A DNA stretch of 64,000 nt from Pagrus major. Its lineage: Eukaryota > Chordata > Actinopteri > Spariformes > Sparidae. Position 1 is the first letter of the stretch; each line of letters starts with the position of its first letter. The stretch is from NCBI RefSeq assembly GCF_040436345.1, contig NC_133236.1:14293966-14357965 (forward strand). Direction: 5' to 3'. The notes below the pieces were generated by a model. That model was not told the origin of the DNA. It did not search any database and saw only the letters and a list, made by a program, of their open reading frames with translations. Shown piece after piece: positions 58,301 to 64,000 of this stretch. The translations under genes were made by a program, and so were the position numbers.

Positions 58301-61098
58301 ACATTTTTAATTCTTTAGCCCTTTGATATTTTGTATTGAATAAAAGAAAGGAATTTGTGCAATGATGTGTTTTATATTTGTCAAAGTAAGGTAGCAGAAA
58401 AGTATTGTGTGCTAATTTTTCAGAGGCAAGTCTGATGCATCTCATCTTGTGATCAGTTTATTTGGTAGATGTCAGTCTAAACAGTAATCACACATTAAAT
58501 ATAATAACTAGAGCGGAGACGTCAATCCATTGAAAATAGTTGGCAACCATTTCTATCATTGACTTGTCATTTAAGTCACCTTTTTAACAGTTATGTGCTC
58601 CTGGTTCTGGTTTTCTCAGTCTTCGGTGATATTTAACTGAATATCTTTGGGTTTTGGACAAAGACCGTATAAAAGAAATGGACGTAGCCATAGTGACATC
58701 ACCCATTGGCTTGTGAATGACTTGAGTTCAGCATTTTGACTGTGGCCATATTGGGTTTTTTAAACCAGAAGTGACCAGTAGTCATCAGCTAATGCTAGTG
58801 CTATTTTGATGAGCAAATACATCCTTAGTTTGGGGGATCCTGAAGTTGGCGGCATGACAAATCATAGCATCACCAAGATCTCAGCACAAAACCTTCATTT
58901 GAAGAACTTTTTAAAGAATTTGACCACATCTAGTTGGTGAAGATTTGAACTTACATTGCAAAAAAAGTCCAAAAAGACTAGCTTCCTTGCTATCAACCAC
59001 AGCTACGACTGCTGTATGGAGTACAACCTGCAGGTGCATTGTGAAAAAGTACATCCATAATTAATATAATTGTGGTATTAATTGGGCTGTTAATTTTGGT
59101 TTTTAAAAAAACGAGATTTCCTTGCAATGAACAGCCAACTCCTGAGAATATCTTTCAGTAGAACTGAATGCTGAACCAAAATATTATGTTTGACCTGAGC
59201 GCACACTGTGAAAGGGTCGAAGCAAGGACACGGACTTCCTCATTGGTGTCTCTTGTCTGACCTGGAGGCTACACATTTTTTTACAGTCTATGGTTTTGGC
59301 TATGAGAACATGTCCGCTTAAGCTTTGGGGAATTATATCATCATAAATCATTCTTTCTGGTTTATGTGGACCGAACCACTGAGAAATAAAATTGGAAGAT
59401 TTAATTGGTATAATCAATGTCTCAGCTCTATTGAGGTCTTGCTTCATTAAGACATAGAATAAGGTGGACTTTGTTTTAGGCTTTAAAACACTGCAGGAAA
59501 CAGAATCTTGTGCATACCCAGCCCTAATCAGTACAGATGTCACTGATTCTGCTGATATTAAGTCAATGAACAGCTGAGACAAATGGCTCCATTAATCAGA
59601 GATGTAGTGAATGTTTGCCAAGTAAGTGCCTGTTATCCTTGAATGTTTTGGAGCAGCCGGTCAGATAGTGGTACTTTTTCTTTGCTGTAATCCAGGCGAA
59701 CACTCTGACAGTAATGTGTCAGGGTTGTGACCTCGCCTGTGGATGTCAGACTGAAGTGCTAGAGGATTTTGAGAGGTTAAGAGGAGGCAAGCTGCGCAGA
59801 AACACAGTGTTGTCCTAGATTTCCCTGTAGCCTCCTGCAGTTGTTGGCAGTTGTTAGATCTCGGTAGCATCACACAGGATTTGAACTTTTTTTTTGTGCA
59901 ATAAATGTGAATGAAAAGAACTGTATACTAGCGTCATTGCATCAATTTCTGCATGTGTCACTAACAGCAGTCTACCAAACAGGCGTCTCGAGCTCAAATC
60001 CTAGACAAAGCCACAGAGTACATCCAGTACATGAGGCGGAAAAACCACACGCACCAACAGGATATCGACGACCTGAAGAGGCAGAACGCACTGCTGGAGC
60101 AGCAAGGTATTGTACACCATCCCACTGTCGTGTTGATCTGCAGGTTGGGGATACTCTACATGAAATTTAAACTCATTAGAACTTGATCTAAGAATCGAGA
60201 ACAGCTGAACCAGTTTGGGGAAGTTGTGGGCATTCAGATGTTTTTGCCTGCCGATATTAGTTGGGACTCAGCACCGTGTCTGTTTTAATTGGATGTTGTA
60301 GTGAGATAAAGCACCATGTGGATGAATAGAACATGATGTCCTAATCTCAAATTCAAACTGTTTCTGCAACCGCAGCAGCACAGAAATGGAAACTCCAAGT
60401 GAATCTTCATCTCAGAGTTTAACTCTATATCAGTACACTGCTCAAAATTAGTTAGGGATATTGTGATATCAGTACTTATATGCATGTGCATGGGTATGTA
60501 ATAGAAGTCAAATGTAATGTCTTGCATTATTTTTTGGGACCAAAAATATTCACAAAACGCCTAATAATAAAAAAAAATCCCAATATCCCTCACAAATTTT
60601 GAGTAGTGTAAATTAGTTTATCTACAGAATTGTATTCACTTTTATACGATTAATGGTAAAGCAGCATCCAGTTAGAAATAAATTCAAAGGAGGACTTTGA
60701 GGAAATCTGTATTTAGATTGCTTCCCACTCAGCAGAGCAGGGTTATATAAAAATGGATGGTGCATCACAGCTTATACGTTGGTGTTCTCCATTTTGGATT
60801 CTCTGGTTATCTACATTGTCCCCAGCCTCACTTATAATATCAATTTAAAATCCTGTTGTTCATCTTCTAACCCTCTTCCTCAGTTCATGTTTCTTGTCGT
60901 GTCCACACAGTCCGTGCTCTGGAGAAGGTGAAGGGCTCCACCCAACTCCAGGCCAGCTACTCGTCGTCTGACAGCAGCCTGTACACCAATCCCAAAGGCA
61001 GCGCCGTGTCGGCGTTCGACGGAGGCTCCGACTCGAGCTCCGAGTCTGAGGCAGAGGAGCCGCCCAACAGGAAGAAGCTGCGCGTGGAGGCCAGCTAG
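49315..61098 (+). CDS. max: MYC-associated factor X
   Basis: Coding exons: 49315-49350, 49672-49698, 57344-57451, 59983-60106, 60911-61098; 483 bases, 160 aa plus stop, the same length as human [17 protein letters not shown] carries the acidic N-terminus with CK2-type S2 and S11. The 27-base second exon encodes the nine-residue segment (EDSPRYHNV) that is alternatively included in human MAX. The basic region [16 protein letters not shown] (24-39) has the DNA-contacting H28, E32 and R36. Helix 1, loop and helix 2 follow through YIQYMRRKN, then a leucine zipper (to about 103), then a Ser/Glu-rich tail and basic RKKLR. MAX dimerises with MYC, MXD and MNT proteins and binds CACGTG E-boxes in the nucleus. 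The acceptor of the fourth exon has in-frame alternatives 12 and 15 bases upstream. Confidence 0.97.
50842..51130. repeat. Dispersed repeat (TCAAGATTCAAGAT type)
   Basis: Starts GTCAAGATTCAAGATATTAAATG and continues AT-rich with (AATAA)-like segments. It resembles the ends of a repeat I know from fish genomes. Boundaries uncertain. Confidence 0.4.
51605..51746 (-). mobile_element. hAT-like element fragment
   Basis: In reverse it reads CAGTGATGAATTACATCAAC, then ACTCAAGTACTGGTCTTAAG and TTTTGAGGTACTTT, which is the left part of the 28040-28667 family. It ends with CACTG at 51742-51746. Confidence 0.65.
53636..53815. repeat. Dispersed repeat (GATCCCCACTAGCTGCTGCC type)
   Basis: AAAGATCCCCACTAGCTGCTGCC followed by an AT-rich body with repeated ACATTAAT and ACATCCATATAC steps. 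The GATCCCCATTAGCTGC motif is typical of an interspersed vertebrate repeat end. Confidence 0.5.
57452..59967 (+). other. max intron 3, with MITE
   Basis: About 2.5 kb. Contains the dispersed element at 58659-59294. If this intron is retained, the frame stays open for 20 more codons before TGA at 57512-57514. Confidence 0.8.
58659..59294. mobile_element. Non-autonomous DNA element (GACTGTATAAAAGAAATGG type)
   Basis: The left end AAAGACCGTATAAAAGAAATGG and the right end (reverse complement AAAACCATAGACTGTAAAAAAATG) are imperfect inverted repeats. GTGACATCACCCATTGG and AACCAGAAGTGAC near the left, and GTCTGACCTGGAGGCTACA near the right, are familiar landmarks of a repeat widespread in fish. No transposase. 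Confidence 0.6.
59968..59982 (+). other. max: Alternative in-frame 5' extension of max exon 4
   Basis: CAGCAG at 59965-59970 gives two extra acceptors upstream of the one at 59982. They would add QSTKQ (15 bases) or STKQ (12 bases) between GEK and ASRAQ, inside the HLH loop. All three keep the frame. Confidence 0.55.
60107..60910 (+). other. max intron 4
   Basis: 804 bases. Contains the complete TA-flanked element at 60436-60608. Confidence 0.85.
60436..60608 (+). mobile_element. TA-flanked miniature transposon (mariner-like), copy 3, complete
   Basis: 173 bases with inverted ends: CACTGCTCAAAATTAGTTAG at the left; the right end reversed reads CACTACTCAAAATTTGTGAG. Flanked by TA on both sides (60434-60435 and 60609-60610), the target duplication of Tc1/mariner elements. 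No coding capacity. Best-preserved of three copies in the window. Confidence 0.85.
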
Positions 61099-62515
61099 AG
61101 GGCCGAGCGGTTCAAATCTGGCCAGGGTCAAGGCGGCTGGGCACAAAGGGAGGGCGAGAGGGAACGCAGCCTTCAAAGCTCTCAAGGCTCATCCACCCCT
61201 CCCCTCTTCATAACGACCACCACCCTCGGCCTCCCTCACATCACCGTCCTCTCTCCTCCATCTCTGGGTGGGCTCGCACTGGAGACTCATGATGCCTCAA
61301 ACCTCCACACACCGCCGCCACAATCGTCTCTCTTCCCACCCGATCTCCACGAACTGGAGGGAGGAAGTCAGCAGGGTGGAGGATGACTGCTTCAATCCAT
61401 CTAGAGAGCTTCAGGTTTTTTCCCCCTTCCCATCCCTCTCTTTCTCTCTTTTCTTTGGTTCTCCGTCATTGGTATTTCCCCCCTAGCAACGCCAACAATC
61501 CAAAACCCAAAAAGAGGCAGCTTGGCTACTTAAGGACTTGATGCTTTTTTTGTACCCTCAATAAAGCCCCTCCTCCTCCCCAGGTTGTTTTTGGGGGAGA
61601 AGGGCGTGTCAGGCGTACTCCTCCAAGCACTGCTATATTATATATTTTTTTGTTTTTTGTTTTTAATTATTTTGTTATTCTTGATAAAAACCTGTTTAGA
61701 ATTTACACACACACACCTAGATCAATCGTCCTAGAGAAGTTTACCTTTTTAAAAATAAAAAAAATAAAACATTTGTAGCTTACTTTTTTCCACTAAAGAA
61801 TGTGAAGACGCTTTGAAGCAAATGTTAAAGTGATACCCACCTCAGGCCCACTGGATTGCAGATGTTTTCTGCCTGACACGTTTGTTAAACACAAGATTAA
61901 AAAAAGGAAAAAAAGAAAAGATGACTCCTTTGTTGAAATTGATGTTTTGAAGGAGAATATTCCTAAACTTGTATCGTATTTTGTCCTTTAGCTTGAAGTA
62001 GTGAATGACTTTAGGTGGCTGAATACGTTAGGCATCTCGTTTTATATATTATAAAAAGCATTGATTGGATGTTTTCAAGTTTCAAAAGTATGTTATGCAT
62101 TTTGTAGTAATCTCACAAGTTATGGGAAAATGCCAATTTGTCACATGTAGTTTTCCTTAAGGGTATGAAATAGGTATTGAATGTCAAAGGTAGCTCCCGT
62201 CTTTTGCAGTACAAGGAAGCGAATTAAGTCCTTGTCGATGTGTTGTGCTTTACACGGTAAAAATCAATGTTGCTGAATCCCCCAAGGAAAAAAAAAGGAA
62301 GCATTTTGCGTGTCTAGGAAACGTGTGTGTATGTATATTGTTTCCATTTTATTTCCATTTAGGAGGATATAATTAGTGTAATAGGTCTTTGTTTGTCCGA
62401 TTCCATTCCATGGAAATTACAAGTATGTTGTACATACTGCCAACAATTGTCTTGCAAGTTGAGGCCTACCTTTACTATGAGACTATAAAATAAACTATTT
62501 TATCCTTTAACATGC
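61099..62515 (+). other. max: max 3' UTR
   Basis: About 1.4 kb to AATAAA at 62489-62494. A proximal AATAAA lies at 61560-61565 and others in the A-rich stretch at 61750-61770, so several UTR lengths are likely. Confidence 0.7.
62489..62494 (+). terminator. Distal polyadenylation signal AATAAA of max
   Basis: ACTATAAAATAAACTATTTTATCC, followed by T-rich and GT-containing sequence. Confidence 0.6.
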
Positions 62516-63655
62516 TCCCTGTCGTTTATTTGGCCGCCACAGCAACATTTCCAGTCACCTTTCTCCTCTCTGACTGCAGCAGAGGAGCTTTCAGGACTGG
62601 ATGTGCGGTCTGTGGTGCAGCAGACAAACAAGACTACAGGTTTTTCTGGTTTCCACTGATGCAGGCAGGTGTGTAGAAAATGACTGAGGGCATAATGTAC
62701 TTTCATGTGACGATTCGCTCCGTACACTGGTTTTTAACCATTTAGAGGCAACAAACTGGGCCAGCTGATGTTTTCGTCTGTGAGCAGCGGCCAGCCTACT
62801 TTCAGTCTGAACATGGCGTCTTTTCTGATTTTTGTTTATTGTCCTTCATTTCCTGCTTTCAGGCAGGAGCAGAGTGTGGATCTAAGAAATACTGAGGTCA
62901 TGAGTCCGTTTCATGACCAATTATTTACTGATTTAATTTTTATATTTACTGAAGTTTCATTTCAATGGAGCGGTTATGTCAAAGAAATTCCTCTGGAGAG
63001 TAACAGCGGCATTTAATCCATTAATGTCCACAGACGAGTTTCACAATTTCCTTTACAGCACTTTAAGTACCAGCTAAGTTCAATTCCACTGAATGTTTTA
63101 CAACCGGTCTTGGTAAGAGGCTACAGTGCAGGGTTTTCTGGACATACCAGTAATTATGTAGATGATTGTATAGGGGAATAAAGGGCTCGGGTTATTCTGA
63201 CGTGCTGACTTTCTGGTGCGAACAATGAAAATGTTTAGTCGCACTTGAAAGATTTTTTGGCGCATGTGTGACCAAGAATGTTAGATTTTGTCATGTGAAG
63301 CCACGTCTTGACAGTTTTCACTGTAAATTTTGTGTTTTGACCTGAGAGAAAAAAATCTGTGGAGCATCTTGTACGTAGTTGGTCATACAAACTAGCGTTA
63401 AAAACAATTCGACAATAAATCGGCTCATTTAAATCTTTTGTAATTTTCCAAGCAAAAATGCAAAATATATTGAACAAAATGGAGGACCTAACCTCAAAAT
63501 CCTTGGTCGTAGTTGCAGCTCTGCTTTTAGTCTACTCCTGTTTTTAGTTTAGATTTTTTTTTATTTAGCAGAACCTATTCAAGCAATGATTCGTCTGACA
63601 TGTGTACCAGTCCTTAAATAGCTATAAAGCATCTCACAACAACATTATAAAACGT
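62516..63655. other. Intergenic DNA between max and the right-edge gene
   Basis: About 1.1 kb with no gene, repeat or RNA that I recognise. Confidence 0.6.
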
Positions 63656-63703
63656 TTTATTAACTTCCGTCATACTGTAACTTTAGAAAGTTTCACTTTT
63701 ATT
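63656..63703 (-). terminator. Tandem polyadenylation signals on the minus strand
   Basis: TTTATT at 63656-63661 and 63698-63703 are AATAAA on the minus strand. Two signals 42 bases apart suggest the 3' end of a gene that enters from the right edge. Confidence 0.5.
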
Positions 63704-63949
63704 TCAGAGAATGAAAACAAGAGGCATTGCAAGCAAAAACTCAGCTGAATGCGAAGCTGTCCACACACGACTGACGACCTTTAACTCGGGCAAACTGCTC
63801 CTAAACTCCAGCCCTCGTTTCTACTGAGGGTCGACCCTCCGAACGCTTCTCGGGCTCGTCTACATCAGACCTGACCGCTGTTTGCTGGTTCGAGTCCTTT
63901 TCCCAGAGTTGGCAGGTTCACGCGCAGTGACGTCTCCACTGAGGACTAA

Positions 63950-64000
63950 CTAGGACTGATGGTCTGCCGATCCGGAGGCGGGATCCTCCAGTCTGTCGTC
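63950..64000 (-). CDS. Candidate C-terminal end of a right-edge gene, possibly farnesyltransferase beta
   Basis: On the minus strand the frame from the window edge reads DDRLEDPASGSADHQS and stops at TAG (63950-63952). Tandem AATAAA signals follow about 250-295 bases later. In human, FNTB lies tail-to-tail with MAX and has, as I recall, an acidic polar C-terminus, so fntb is the natural candidate. Only 17 codons are visible and the other frames cannot be excluded. Confidence 0.3.
   Translation of the reverse strand, partial: DDRLEDPASGSADHQS

Noticed and set aside
63888-63898. GGTTCGAGTCC, a perfect pol III B box
   Set aside because: No A box at the right distance and no tRNA fold; probably chance within the 3' UTR of the minus-strand gene.
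1-64000. CRISPR arrays, operons, phage or other undescribed prokaryote-like systems
   Set aside because: All recognised genes are spliced vertebrate genes; no regular direct-repeat arrays or clustered short-spaced genes are present.

Overview
The window is vertebrate nuclear DNA, almost certainly from a ray-finned (teleost) fish. The coding exons give clear vertebrate proteins split by GT-AG introns. Non-coding DNA is AT-rich and full of (CT)n/(GT)n microsatellites. Interspersed elements of types common in fish are present: a tRNA-derived SINE, TA-flanked and TTAA-flanked miniature DNA transposons, and a hAT-like element. There is no prokaryotic operon, CRISPR array or phage-like system.

Layout. 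1-18912: about 19 kb with no coding exon I can prove, probably 5' intron or upstream DNA of susd6. 18913-26580: susd6 (+), entered part-way through the gene, with two sushi exons, a membrane exon, two cytoplasmic exons and a long 3' UTR. 26590-29040: intergenic, with a hAT-like element and an AT-rich low-complexity tract. 29041-35475: srsf5 (+), complete at 297 aa, with a GC-rich purine-tract island in one intron that looks like a poison exon. 35661-40258: slc10a1 (-), complete at 354 aa in seven coding exons, converging tail-to-tail on srsf5. 40275-48800: intergenic, dense in repeats. 48840-62515: max (+), complete at 160 aa in five coding exons, with a CpG/E-box/NRF1 promoter and a 7.6-kb second intron. 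63656-64000: tandem polyadenylation signals and a terminal reading frame on the minus strand, which synteny suggests is the 3' end of fntb.

The genes are not a functional cluster. SUSD6 is a single-pass membrane adaptor, SRSF5 a splicing factor, SLC10A1 a sodium/bile-acid cotransporter and MAX the obligate partner of MYC-family factors. The order susd6-srsf5-slc10a1 is that of human 14q24, while MAX (with FNTB tail-to-tail) lies some megabases away in human, so the window joins two ancestral blocks.

Exon boundaries were set by hand from GT-AG sites, reading phase and family similarity recalled from memory. No alignment or expression data were available. The points most worth a second look are the candidate srsf5 poison exon with its hairpin, the 62-bp terminal exon of slc10a1, the in-frame tandem acceptors in the max HLH loop, the extra sushi domain in susd6, and the nested or abutting miniature transposons.
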